A stretch of 21,946 nucleotides of DNA from a virus, in the IMG/VR virus record IMGVR_UViG_3300030406_003111, positions 1 through 21,946 of that record. One strand, written 5' to 3'. The notes under the pieces are model-generated. The model was given only the letters and a program-made list of their open reading frames with translations. It was not told where the DNA came from and did not search any database. Numbering within the stretch: position 1 is the first letter of the stretch; the number at the start of each line of letters is the position of its first letter. Position numbers and translations under genes: made by a program. Of this stretch, positions 8,593 to 18,073 are shown in pieces.

Positions 8593-11500
8593 TGACGGAT
8601 TTTAATGGAACAGTAGGGTCAGGCGCGATAAAGCACATTACTGGTTTGAACAGCCTAGCAGTTATTGATGACAATACTGATTCAATGCATACTGGTATCA
8701 TTCAGTATCTCAATGCCGCTGCTGCTGGTAATCATGTGGTTGACGGGATGACAATCACACAAAGCGATGCTGGAACTTTTACTAGATTTACCGTCTCTGC
8801 TGGTAGTTATTTTCAGAATCATGTGCTAAAATCATTCAGTCAGGCCACAAAAGACCTTGATGCCAACTTCAATGCTGCTGATTTTACATACTACATATTC
8901 CTAGTAGTGGATTCAAGTGGCTCCTTGCAGTTAAGAGGCAATGAGTCAGATGGTGCATCTGAGACTGATGTGGGTAATCTATCTGATGGAGACATACCGA
9001 TAGCACTCATAGAGATAAACAAGGCTTCAGCAGACGATGCTACAGACAGAAAGATACAGCATTATGGTGCAACAGCCAAAAGCAGAGGATTTAGCGTCAC
9101 AGATGCCAATGGAAATGAAGTCCTACAACTGAAGCCTGACGGTACTCTAGTAAATAGTGGTGGAACACTTACCCTACCCAGTGCTACAGATACATTAGTT
9201 GGTAGAGCCACTACTGATACATTGACTAACAAGACCATAAGTGGCTCATCCAATACCATAACAAACATACCAAACTCAGCATTGTCAGGAGTAAACTTCA
9301 CTGTATCTGATGGCTCAAACTCATCTACAGTCGCCCTAGGAGAGACAATAACAATACAAGGAACCAGCAATGAGGTAGAAGTCGCTGAGAGCAGCAAGAC
9401 ATTCACAATAGGTCTACCATCATCTATCACCGCAAACGTCACAGGGGCTTTGACAGGCAATGCAGATACTGCTACAACAGCAACCACTGCAACTACCGCC
9501 ACGACTGCGACAAACATCACAGTATCTGCCAATAACTCAACAGATGAGACAGTGTTCCCATTGTTCGTTGATGGTGCTACAGGTGGGCAAGGTGCAGAGA
9601 CAGATACGGGATTCACATACAATCCATCCACAGGTATGTTGACAGCAACTGGTTTCACAGGTGCTTTGACTGGAAATGCAAGCACTGCCACACAATTAGC
9701 CAATGCTAGAAACTTCTCTATTACTGGTGATATAACTGCAAGCGCAATCAGTTTCAACGGCACTGGTGCTGTGGAATTGGATGCCACCATAGACAATAAC
9801 AGCGTAGCACTTGGAACAAAGACCACAGGCTCATATGTCGCTCAAGGGGCTACATCAGGAAATGGTATTAGCGGTGCTGTAAATACAGAGGGAGGAACAT
9901 TCACTGTCACATCCAATGCTACGAATGCGAATACAGCAAGCACCATAGTATTCAGAGACAGCAACGGTGATTTCAGTGCTGGAACAATCAGTGCTGCATT
10001 GACAGGCAATGTGACAGGAAACGTCACAGGAACAGTCAGTTCTCTATCCAATCATGATACTGGTGACTTGGCAGAGGGAACCAACAAGTATCTGACTCTC
10101 GCTAACTTGAAGTCGCAACTCAACGCAAGTATGCCTTCTAATGCGCTTACCATTGGCGATAGCGATGATACAATCACTATTCCCGGTAGTTTAGTTGTCA
10201 CAGGAACAACTACAACAGCAAGTGTTGAGACAGTAAGCACAAGCAACGGAATTGTCTTTGAGGGGTCCACTGCTGATAATAATGAGACAACTCTAGTCGG
10301 TGGTAATCCATCAGGAGACATAACGATAACACTACCAACAACAGCAGGTACTGTTGCACTAACAACTAGTGACATAAGCGGTAATGCTGCTACTGCAACT
10401 CAGTGGGCAAATGCTAGAACGATAACCTTGGGTACTGATTTATCGGGTTCTGTGTCAATAGACGGCACTGGTGATGTCACTCTCAATGCGACAATAGCCG
10501 CAGATAGCGTTGCTCTAGGAACAGATACCACAGGTAATTATGTCGCTTCAATCACAAATGGAGGTTTCCTCACTGGTGGAAATGGTGGAAGTGAGGGAGC
10601 AGCACTGACCCTAGCAGTCGATGCTACAAACTTGAATACTGCATCAAAGGTAGTCGCTAGAGATTCAAGTGGAAACTTCTCTGCTGGCACTATAACTGCT
10701 ACACTATCAGGAAACGCATCTACTGCAACTCAGGTAGCAAACCTGAACAATCACGATACAGATGACTTGAGTGAGGGTAGCAATCTCTACCATACGACTG
10801 AGAGAGTGCAAGATGTAGTTGGTGGGCAGTTTGTCACAAATGGAAGCCATACCAACATAACAGCAGCATATGATGATAATGGTGATGGTGCTATTGACCT
10901 ATCCATAACAGATGGCACAATAAGAGGAAAGATAAGCGTCACAGACTCAGGTGGCGATGGTTCCCTAGCATACAACAACTCTACTGGTGTAATTACCTAC
11001 ACTGGCCCATCTGCATCAGATGTAAGGGCGCATTTCAGTGCTGGTACTGGTGTGGGGATAAGTTCAGGAGAGATATCCATAGGACAGGCAGTTGCCACAA
11101 ACAGCAACGTACAGTTCGGAACGATAACTGGAACTACAATAACAGGTAGTAGTATCGTTAAGAGCGGTGGGAGTTCCTCTGAGTTCTTGAAGGCAGATGG
11201 CAGTGTTGACTCAAGCACATATCTCACGGCTCACCCTAATATCAGCGGGGCTTCAACTGTATCAGCATCTACAGCCACTTTCATCGACGGATTAACTTTT
11301 GACAGTAATGGTCATGTCACCGCAACAAGCACATCAACTGCTCTGATTGGTGTCACTGATGGTAATCTGATAGACACTAGTACAACAAACGGAAACGTCA
11401 CGATAGCCGTTGATTTGAGTGAATTAACAGATATGACTGAGAGCGTAGATAAGACACAGGATGAGTTAGTCATATTGGACAATGGCTCACAGAAAAGAAA

Positions 11501-14500
11501 ACTAATATCGGAGATACCAATATCTGCACTGAACAATGACGGTAGTGCATTGAACCCTGCTAACTTCTCAGAGAAGAGCAGTTTCGACCACACAGGAGGG
11601 GCAGTGACAAATGAGGATACTTTCATCATAGCAGATACCGCTGCATCAAATGCAGGTAAGAGAATACTTGCTGGTAATATTCCTCTATCTGCTTTCAATA
11701 ATGATAGTGGATTTACAACTAACAATGGCGATATAACGGCAATTGTATCGGGTACTGGTTTGACTGGTGGAGATACGAGTGGTTCTGTCACACTGAATGT
11801 GGACCTCTCTGACCTAACCACTTCCACTAGTGATGGAGATGGTGATTTCTTCATCGTTGTTGATTCATCCAACGCACAGAAGAAACTGACAAAGGGCAAC
11901 ATCAACCTCTCAGGATTCAACAATGATAGTGGATTCCTCACTGCTCACCCGAATATATCAGCAGCGAGTAGTAGCGATAACTCAGGAAGAACATACATAC
12001 AGGATTTGACACTTGACTCGAATGGTCATGTCACAGGTATAGCGACAGCGACAGAGACAGTCACGAACTCATTCAGAACAGTATCAGTAGATACAAATGG
12101 AGATGGAAGTGCTAATAACACATTAGGAGCGAGCGAGACTCTAACTCTAAAGAAAGGCTCAAACATAACACTAGCAGAAGCAAGTGGAGTAATCACAATA
12201 AGTTCTACAGATACTAATACGAATCAATTAACCACATTCAATATTGGTGTAGATACAAACACAAATTCTACGACTATTGCTCACAATGAAACTCTAACAT
12301 TTACTGGTGGCACTGGTATCTCAACAGAAACTACTGCTGATGGAACTGTGACGATAACGAATGATTCTCCACACGTTGCAACGAACTTAGGAAGCACAAC
12401 CGCCACCGGTCAAATTACCATTACAAGTAGTACAGGAAACAATGTAGTCATTGGAGAAGCAACTGGTAGTATTGCTGGATTAATGTCAACTACTCATCAT
12501 GATAAGTTGGATGCCATCGAAGCATCTGCTGATGTCACAGATACGGCTAACGTCACTGCCGCAGGTGCATTGATGGATTCAGAGGTGAGCAATCTCGCAT
12601 TTGTGAAAGGATTGACATCGGGAATATCAGATGGGAATGTATTAGTCGCTGACTCCAATGTGGCAGATGATGATTTTCTAAGAGTTGCTGGAACATCCAT
12701 CGAAGGCAGAAGCGCAACAGAGGTAAGGAGCGATTTAGGTTTAGGTGCTGCCGCTTTGAAAGCAGTCGCTACTGATGGCACTAGTGGAGTAGCAAACGGA
12801 GAATCAGGTCTAGTCACTGGTAATGCTGTCTTTGACTACATAGAGGCACAGAACTTTGCTTCTTCAGGGGCATCTAACTTCGTTGTTGGAGACATCACAG
12901 GACAGGCAGAATTGTCAAGTGGGCTTGAATCCACTGATGAACTAGTATTGAGTGATGGTGGTTCTCTTGCGAGAATGGACATCTCCGTTCTACAATCATA
13001 TATGCAGAGCAATCTGACATTTACCACTGATACCAACACGTTCCGAACTGTGACAGCAGGAGGAAATACATTAGGTGGGTCAGAGACACTAGCCTTCACT
13101 GCTGGCTCCAATGTGACAATAACAGAAAGCGGGGGAGCAGTGACTATTGCCTCAACTGACACTAACACACAGTTGACATTACTAGACGAAGACAATATGA
13201 GTTCAAACAGCGCAACTGCTGCTGCTAGTCAACAGTCAATCAAAGCATATGTAGATGCGGAAGTTGCAGGGCTTGTAGACTCAGCACCATCTGCTCTAAA
13301 CACACTTAACGAACTTGCTGCTGCTCTTGGTGATGATGCTTCCTTCTCAACAACAACCGCTACATCATTAGGAAACAGATTGAGAGTTGACGTTAGTAAT
13401 CAAGGACTTACTTCTACTCAACAAGGAAATGCTTTGACGAATCTAGGCATCACTGCTTCATTAGCAGAAATAAACATACTAGACGATGGGCTTGCAGCAA
13501 GTGATATACCAAACCTAGCGGCTTCTAAAATTACTAGTGGAACACTAGGAACTGCTAGGATACCAAATCTTGCTACAAGCAAAATCACATCAGGTACATT
13601 CGCAGATGCAAGAGTAGCGGAGAGCAACGTGACTCAGCATCTAGCAGTTGGTTCAGGTGGAGGTATCGGTCTATCAGGTAAGACATTCTCACTAGACATT
13701 GATGGAATGACTGACATTGGAGCAGCATTGGTAGATGCAGATTTATTCATCGTAGATGATGGGGCTGATGGAACTAACAGAAAGGCTACGATGTCTAGAT
13801 TAAAGACATACATGCAAAATAATCTTACTTTTACTACGAATACGAATACGAACCAATTGACCACCTTTACTTTGACTGGTGATTCGGGGAGCGACCAAAC
13901 TATTGCTCATGGTAATACCCTTGATATTGCTGGCGGTACAGGTATAACTACAACAGTCGGTGCTACAGATACGTTAACAGTCGCTATTGACGCTGCTCAA
14001 ACAGGAATTACTTCCGCACTAAATACAAGTCTAGTGGTCGGTAGGGATGCTGATAACCAAATTAAGTTCTCCACTGATGACCAAATAATATTCAGGGTTG
14101 GAGCAGGAGATGGTGTCACTTTCAAGGCATCAGGAGAAATAGAAGCAACTAGCCTAGATATCAGTGGGGATGTAGATGTCGATGGTACTTTAGAAGCCGA
14201 TGCGATAACTCTTGGTGGTACGGCAGTTGCAGTATCAGGTGGTGCTTTCCATGACGGCTTCTCTGACTTCGTTGCCAACGAACACATAGACCATACCAGC
14301 GTGTCTATAGTTGCAGGTGATGGATTAACTGGTGGAGGAACTATCGCCTCTAGTAGAACTCTTGCTGTTGGTGCTGGAACTGGAATAGATGTAGCAGCAG
14401 ATGCGATATCTGTGGATGTATCTGACTTCATGACCAACGGCTCAAACAACAGAATTCTCACCGCCACTGGAACAGATGCGATGAACGCAGAGGCGAACCT

Positions 14501-14873
14501 CACCTTCGATGGTAGCACTCTAGCAGTCACAGGAGCATTAACAGCCACAACCAAGTCTTTCGATATAGAACATCCAACGAAAGAAGGAATGAGATTACAT
14601 CATGGTTCTCTTGAGGGACCGGAGCATGGTGTCTATATCAGAGGTAGATTGGAAGGAAATGAGATTGACCTGCCTGATTACTGGCTAGGCTTGGTGGATG
14701 ATGATACCATCACAGTTCAACTCACACCAAACAAGGGATTCCAGCAGATTTATGTCGAGGACATATCAGACAATAAGGTGTACGTCGGCACACAGAGCGA
14801 CAAACCTATTGATTGCTTCTACTTCATACAGGCAGAAAGAAAGGACATTGACAGAATGGAGGTCGAGTATTAA
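8592..14873 (+). CDS. Long tail fibre protein, 2093 aa, modular repeats with conserved tip domain
   Basis: The long receptor-binding fibre. Residues 1-165 form a globular N-terminal domain that probably attaches to the baseplate. Next come fibre modules common in marine phages: ATTDTLTNKTISGSSN, a (Thr-Ala-Thr)5 tract at residues 293-307, and GNASTATQLANARNFSITGD with a second copy about 240 residues later. There are also paired HDTGDLAEGTNKY/HDTDDLSEGSNLY units and two LTAHPNIS...LDSNGHVTG units. Several shaft units follow the pattern 'D-ELVI-D-G---K', for example ESTDELVLSDGGSLARMDIS. The last 105 residues (from KSFDIEHPTKEGMRLHHG through SLEGPEHGVYIRGR and LPDYWLGLVDD to FIQAERKDIDR) match the C-terminal fibre tip I know from T4-like marine cyanophages. 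That tip is the probable host-contact or trimerisation knob. It is coupled by TAATG to both neighbours and shares modules with the next fibre. Confidence 0.88.
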   Translation: MTDFNGTVGSGAIKHITGLNSLAVIDDNTDSMHTGIIQYLNAAAAGNHVVDGMTITQSDAGTFTRFTVSAGSYFQNHVLKSFSQATKDLDANFNAADFTYYIFLVVDSSGSLQLRGNESDGASETDVGNLSDGDIPIALIEINKASADDATDRKIQHYGATAKSRGFSVTDANGNEVLQLKPDGTLVNSGGTLTLPSATDTLVGRATTDTLTNKTISGSSNTITNIPNSALSGVNFTVSDGSNSSTVALGETITIQGTSNEVEVAESSKTFTIGLPSSITANVTGALTGNADTATTATTATTATTATNITVSANNSTDETVFPLFVDGATGGQGAETDTGFTYNPSTGMLTATGFTGALTGNASTATQLANARNFSITGDITASAISFNGTGAVELDATIDNNSVALGTKTTGSYVAQGATSGNGISGAVNTEGGTFTVTSNATNANTASTIVFRDSNGDFSAGTISAALTGNVTGNVTGTVSSLSNHDTGDLAEGTNKYLTLANLKSQLNASMPSNALTIGDSDDTITIPGSLVVTGTTTTASVETVSTSNGIVFEGSTADNNETTLVGGNPSGDITITLPTTAGTVALTTSDISGNAATATQWANARTITLGTDLSGSVSIDGTGDVTLNATIAADSVALGTDTTGNYVASITNGGFLTGGNGGSEGAALTLAVDATNLNTASKVVARDSSGNFSAGTITATLSGNASTATQVANLNNHDTDDLSEGSNLYHTTERVQDVVGGQFVTNGSHTNITAAYDDNGDGAIDLSITDGTIRGKISVTDSGGDGSLAYNNSTGVITYTGPSASDVRAHFSAGTGVGISSGEISIGQAVATNSNVQFGTITGTTITGSSIVKSGGSSSEFLKADGSVDSSTYLTAHPNISGASTVSASTATFIDGLTFDSNGHVTATSTSTALIGVTDGNLIDTSTTNGNVTIAVDLSELTDMTESVDKTQDELVILDNGSQKRKLISEIPISALNNDGSALNPANFSEKSSFDHTGGAVTNEDTFIIADTAASNAGKRILAGNIPLSAFNNDSGFTTNNGDITAIVSGTGLTGGDTSGSVTLNVDLSDLTTSTSDGDGDFFIVVDSSNAQKKLTKGNINLSGFNNDSGFLTAHPNISAASSSDNSGRTYIQDLTLDSNGHVTGIATATETVTNSFRTVSVDTNGDGSANNTLGASETLTLKKGSNITLAEASGVITISSTDTNTNQLTTFNIGVDTNTNSTTIAHNETLTFTGGTGISTETTADGTVTITNDSPHVATNLGSTTATGQITITSSTGNNVVIGEATGSIAGLMSTTHHDKLDAIEASADVTDTANVTAAGALMDSEVSNLAFVKGLTSGISDGNVLVADSNVADDDFLRVAGTSIEGRSATEVRSDLGLGAAALKAVATDGTSGVANGESGLVTGNAVFDYIEAQNFASSGASNFVVGDITGQAELSSGLESTDELVLSDGGSLARMDISVLQSYMQSNLTFTTDTNTFRTVTAGGNTLGGSETLAFTAGSNVTITESGGAVTIASTDTNTQLTLLDEDNMSSNSATAAASQQSIKAYVDAEVAGLVDSAPSALNTLNELAAALGDDASFSTTTATSLGNRLRVDVSNQGLTSTQQGNALTNLGITASLAEINILDDGLAASDIPNLAASKITSGTLGTARIPNLATSKITSGTFADARVAESNVTQHLAVGSGGGIGLSGKTFSLDIDGMTDIGAALVDADLFIVDDGADGTNRKATMSRLKTYMQNNLTFTTNTNTNQLTTFTLTGDSGSDQTIAHGNTLDIAGGTGITTTVGATDTLTVAIDAAQTGITSALNTSLVVGRDADNQIKFSTDDQIIFRVGAGDGVTFKASGEIEATSLDISGDVDVDGTLEADAITLGGTAVAVSGGAFHDGFSDFVANEHIDHTSVSIVAGDGLTGGGTIASSRTLAVGAGTGIDVAADAISVDVSDFMTNGSNNRILTATGTDAMNAEANLTFDGSTLAVTGALTATTKSFDIEHPTKEGMRLHHGSLEGPEHGVYIRGRLEGNEIDLPDYWLGLVDDDTITVQLTPNKGFQQIYVEDISDNKVYVGTQSDKPIDCFYFIQAERKDIDRMEVEY
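9468..9512 (+). repeat. (Thr-Ala-Thr)5 low-complexity tract in the fibre
   Basis: Fifteen consecutive codons encode five copies of Thr-Ala-Thr (fibre residues 293-307). Synonymous codons vary from copy to copy (gct/gca/gcc/gcg and aca/acc/act/acg), so the DNA repeat is degraded while the peptide period is intact. This suggests selection on the protein rather than recent slippage. Confidence 0.8.
11307..11320 (+). repeat. Fibre shaft repeat, copy 1 (second copy 12021-12034)
   Basis: AATGGTCATGTCAC occurs at both places, inside longer similar modules that run from LTAHPNIS to LDSNGHVT. It is the best-conserved core of an internal duplication about 714 nt apart in the long fibre. Confidence 0.65.
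12786..14535 (+). repeat. Fibre module series A-B-C-D, long-fibre copy
   Basis: Four modules here recur in the same order in the second fibre (about 15032-16875). A has VANGESGLVTGNAVFDYIEA. B has STDELVLSDGGSLARMDIS and then SYMQSNLTFTT. C has LDEDNMSSNSATAAASQQSI and then KAYVD. D has DFMTNGSNNRILTATGTDAM and then NAEANL. Approximate starts are 12786, 12925, 13178 and 14400, against 15032, 16050, 16523 and 16740. A 20-nt perfect identity sits in module B (12996-13015 and 16127-16146). Confidence 0.75.
14858..14863 (+). promoter_or_regulatory. Shine-Dalgarno site for the second fibre gene
   Basis: GGAGGT lies 9 nt before the ATG at 14873, within the end of the long fibre gene. It supports independent initiation in addition to TAATG coupling. 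Confidence 0.6.
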
Positions 14874-17719
14874 TGGCAAATAGCGATAAGGACATCAAGA
14901 TTACACCAAATACAGGGGAGTCTGCTTCGCCTAAGATAGAGGTGACAGGTGCGGATAACGCAACCAAGACCATAACGATAAACGATGATGGCACTATATC
15001 GTTTGACTCCACTATAGCAGCGACTTCAGGCTCAGTGGCAAATGGAAATGCGAATCTAGTCACAGGAGATGCGGTATTCGATTATATTGCAGCACAGGGA
15101 TTTACTACGAATACAGGTGACATAACAGGAGTTGACTTGACCGGTGGTACAGGTGTGACCATAGGTTCTGAAACTAATACCCAAAGTGGCGCATATTCTT
15201 CAACAATATCTATCGGTCAAGCAGTTGGTACTTCAGATGATGTGACATTCTCAACATTGACACTTGCTAGTGACTTGATTCACTCAGGCGACACCAATAA
15301 TAAAATCGCATTCGGCACAGATACGCAGTCTTTCCAAACAGGAGGAACTGCTAGATTCAATATCAGTGATTCAGGATTGCAGATTGGAAGCGGGGCTAGA
15401 GTCACAACAATCAACACAGGATTCTCAGACAATAACACTTCTTTGATGACTTCAGCAGCCATCAATGACAGAATAGAATCCTTCGGCTACATCACTTCTC
15501 AGATGACATTCATTCTAGAGGATGACGATGGCACTGAGGTTTCCATATCAAACGCTGAAGAGATTAAGTTCCACAGTAGCGATACTAGTATTGACATCAA
15601 CTATACTGACATATCTCCGGGTTCAGACTCAGACCCATTCGATTTGAGTTTCAAAACTCTACACGCTCCTTATTTGAAAACAGCAGATGATAGAGACTTT
15701 GCTCCTGAAGATTTAACCACTAGTCAAAGACAAATCTTCGGATTATTCTCATCAAAGACAGGTTTGGAAGACGGTTCAACTGCTGGCTCTGATTATACTG
15801 ATACTCTAGTGTTTGATACTTACACAAGTGGCTCAGGTGGAGATGCTAACCTACTAGCACTATCTAAGACTAGTACGAAAAGAATCTATCATTATCGTGC
15901 TGCTAGAGATGCTACTAATTGGGGAACTGCCTCAACTGTTGCGTACATTAGTGATATCCCAACAAACACCAATCAACTAACAAATGGTGCAGGTTTTATC
16001 ACATCAAGACTGGCTGCATCAGATATTACAGGTGCAACTGCACTTACAAGTGGTCTAGCATCAACTGATGAATTAGTATTGAGCGATGCTGGAACTCTGA
16101 AGAGAATGGATGTCTCTGTTCTTCAGTCATATATGCAGAGCAATCTCACCTTTACTACTAACACGAATACACAGTTGTCAAATGAGCAAGTACAAGATAT
16201 CGTTGGAGGCATGTTCTCTAGTAACACTGAGACAGGTATAACGGCAACATACCAAGACAGTGATGGCACAATTGACTTAGTGGTTGGCACGTTGAATCAG
16301 GATACGACAGGGAATGCAGCGACAGTAACAGTTGCTCTTGATGAATCTACTAATGCCAACAATACTATTCCATTCCTTAGAAGTGATGGAACATTGGCAA
16401 AGGATGGTGGTTTCAGATTCAATCCTTCTATTGATACATTAACTGTGCCAAAGATTCTCACATCAAGTAGTGCAGATATTGCCGCATTGAGCCTCAACGG
16501 TGAAGTGCTACAAGTGACTTCAATTTTAGATGAAGACGATTTGGCTTCTAATTCTGCTACTGCTTTGGCAACTCAACAGTCTATCAAAGCATATGTCGAT
16601 TCAGAGATATCAGGAGTAGGTGGTGGAAGCGGAGACATCACCGCAGTTGTAGCAGGTAACGGTCTAACTGGTGGAGCAACTACTGGTTCTGCAACACTCA
16701 ACATCGGTGCAGGAACTGGTATTGATGTAACCGCAAATGCAATTGCAGTAGACGTATCTGACTTTATGACCAATGGTGCAAACAACAGAATTGTAACTGC
16801 AACAGGCACAGATGCCATGAATGCAGAAGCAGGTCTCACTTGGGATGGTAGCACACTAACAGTCAGTGGAGGTGCGGGAGATGCAGTATTATCATTACAA
16901 GCAGACTCAGACAACTCAGGTGAATTAGACCAACCATACATGGAGTTCGTATTAGATGGAGGTACAACACACTCATCTATTGGACATTCATCTGATGTAT
17001 TCCATAATGACAATACAGACAATAACACATTGATTATCGCTAACTCAGTAGCAGCAAACGATTCAGGTTCAGGAATAGTGTTGAAGACAGGACAATCAGC
17101 AGGACATGAGAATGCTGTTGAAAGAATAAGAATATCACCTACTGGTGGTATTAAGTTCCACGATGAATACACATTCCCCGCATCGGATGGTAGTAATGGG
17201 CAGGTTCTAACTACCAATGGTAGTGGAACATTATCCTTTACAACAGTAAGCGGTGGTGGTTCAGATACCAATACCTTCGTTATTGTCGGTGAGGAGTCTG
17301 ATGTTCATATCGCTAGTACGGCGGCTGCTGGTGGAGCAAATGGTTTCCAAATGTCTTTCGGTAATGGAGCAAGGAACACAACTAATTCTTCAACAGGAAC
17401 AGACTTTGGTGTTGCTTTACCTGTTGCTTGCACATTGTCAAGAATAGACATAGCATTCGGTAATAATGGTAGTGAAACAAATTCCAGCAATCAGACAATG
17501 ACCGTTTTCAAGAATAGGTCAGCCAGTACAACTACAATGCAATTCAATGCTAGTGGGACTGGTGGTAATGCGTTTGTTAGGTCATTCACATCATTAAGTG
17601 GAACTGGTGTATCTTACGCAGCAGGAGATACTTTCAACTTAAGAACAACAGGAATGCAGGGATATACTAATACACAGGTTGGCCCTGCAAGAATGACGGC
17701 ATACTTTACGGTAGCATGA
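14873..17719 (+). CDS. Second tail fibre protein, 948 aa, with a different C-terminal tip
   Basis: A shorter receptor-binding fibre. The N-terminus (DKDIKITPNTGE, IEVTGADNATKTITINDDGT) is the usual attachment segment of marine phage fibres. Shaft units such as HSGDTNNKIAFGTDTQSFQT follow. Residues about 230-362 hold a separate domain (IKFHSSDTSIDI ... TSQRQIFGLFSSKTGLEDGS ... TKRIYHYRAARDATNWGT) that the long fibre lacks. Modules shared with the long fibre come in the same order before and after it. Near residue 770 is a typical pre-tip motif (DEYTFPASDGSNGQVLTTNG). The last 150 residues are a Gly/Asn/Thr-rich beta domain (PVACTLSRIDIAFGNNGSE, SGTGVSYAAGDTFNLRTTGM), jellyroll-like in pattern and unrelated to the long fibre's tip. 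This tip is the probable host-range determinant, which is inference. Confidence 0.85.
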   Translation: MANSDKDIKITPNTGESASPKIEVTGADNATKTITINDDGTISFDSTIAATSGSVANGNANLVTGDAVFDYIAAQGFTTNTGDITGVDLTGGTGVTIGSETNTQSGAYSSTISIGQAVGTSDDVTFSTLTLASDLIHSGDTNNKIAFGTDTQSFQTGGTARFNISDSGLQIGSGARVTTINTGFSDNNTSLMTSAAINDRIESFGYITSQMTFILEDDDGTEVSISNAEEIKFHSSDTSIDINYTDISPGSDSDPFDLSFKTLHAPYLKTADDRDFAPEDLTTSQRQIFGLFSSKTGLEDGSTAGSDYTDTLVFDTYTSGSGGDANLLALSKTSTKRIYHYRAARDATNWGTASTVAYISDIPTNTNQLTNGAGFITSRLAASDITGATALTSGLASTDELVLSDAGTLKRMDVSVLQSYMQSNLTFTTNTNTQLSNEQVQDIVGGMFSSNTETGITATYQDSDGTIDLVVGTLNQDTTGNAATVTVALDESTNANNTIPFLRSDGTLAKDGGFRFNPSIDTLTVPKILTSSSADIAALSLNGEVLQVTSILDEDDLASNSATALATQQSIKAYVDSEISGVGGGSGDITAVVAGNGLTGGATTGSATLNIGAGTGIDVTANAIAVDVSDFMTNGANNRIVTATGTDAMNAEAGLTWDGSTLTVSGGAGDAVLSLQADSDNSGELDQPYMEFVLDGGTTHSSIGHSSDVFHNDNTDNNTLIIANSVAANDSGSGIVLKTGQSAGHENAVERIRISPTGGIKFHDEYTFPASDGSNGQVLTTNGSGTLSFTTVSGGGSDTNTFVIVGEESDVHIASTAAAGGANGFQMSFGNGARNTTNSSTGTDFGVALPVACTLSRIDIAFGNNGSETNSSNQTMTVFKNRSASTTTMQFNASGTGGNAFVRSFTSLSGTGVSYAAGDTFNLRTTGMQGYTNTQVGPARMTAYFTVA
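15032..16875 (+). repeat. Fibre module series A-B-C-D, second-fibre copy
   Basis: Counterpart of 12786-14535, with the same order of four modules but different spacing. About 880 nt more separate A and B (this includes the extra residue 230-362 domain). About 1 kb less separates C and D. Synonymous changes are frequent, so the duplication is not recent. Confidence 0.75.
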
Positions 17720-17725
17720 GGTGAT
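17718..17725 (+). promoter_or_regulatory. Strong Shine-Dalgarno site for the chaperone gene
   Basis: GAGGTGAT matches eight consecutive bases of the GGAGGTGAT anti-SD complement and ends 3 nt before the ATG at 17729. It overlaps the stop codon of the second fibre. This is the only late junction without start-stop overlap, and the strongest late-operon SD match. Confidence 0.75.
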
Positions 17726-17728
17726 TAG

Positions 17729-18073
17729 ATGGCAATAGGAGAACATGGAGAAGAGATAACGATTAGCATGGAAGAGGCAATGGCAAAGGTCAGATACTCT
17801 AGGGACTGGATGTTAGAAACATATGTAGATTTTTATCAATCTAAACCTCTGTTGTATAATGCATTAACACCGACAGAACAACAGGAATTAGCAGATTACA
17901 GACAGGCACTTCTCGATTGGCCTGAAGTGTTGCAACAGATATACGGTGACACACCGCCTAACTCATACGCTAAACATCAACCATACCAACCTGATTTCTT
18001 TCAGAATCACCCAAGAGGTATAATGTTCGTAGACCCACAATCTCCATTGGGTAGAACACTGAACGGGAACTAA
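17729..18073 (+). CDS. Tail fibre assembly chaperone-like protein
   Basis: A 114-aa protein, last of the late operon and directly after the fibres, the classic place for a fibre assembly protein. Residues about 20-70 read VRYSRDWMLETYVDFYQS and then LTPTEQQELADYRQALLDWP. This matches the Phage_tail_APC/tail-fibre-assembly signature (R-x-x-W/L near the start, then 'L...EQ..ladYRQALrDlPe'). Family members help fibres fold or trimerise and are usually absent from the virion. The C-terminal 40 residues (HQPYQPDFFQNHPRGIMFVD) are Pro/aromatic-rich, look extended, and might contact the fibre. The stop TAA overlaps the stop of the convergent minus-strand gene. The family match is fairly confident. 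Which fibre it serves is unknown. Confidence 0.75.
   Translation: MAIGEHGEEITISMEEAMAKVRYSRDWMLETYVDFYQSKPLLYNALTPTEQQELADYRQALLDWPEVLQQIYGDTPPNSYAKHQPYQPDFFQNHPRGIMFVDPQSPLGRTLNGN

Noticed and set aside
9468-9512. CRISPR-like short repeat array
   Set aside because: The repeats are 9-nt coding repeats without spacers, in frame within the fibre gene.
9062-9826. 254-aa minus-strand ORF (and similar long minus-strand ORFs at 11312-11941, 13997-14554, 16573-17271)
   Set aside because: All are shadows of the Ser/Thr/Ala/Asn-rich fibre genes. Their Val/Pro/Ser-rich composition is the reverse complement of repeat codons, without SD sites or domains.
12000-13030. Diversity-generating retroelement target in the fibres
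   Set aside because: No reverse transcriptase, template repeat or adenine-biased variable C-terminus is visible. The repeats are ordinary shaft modules.
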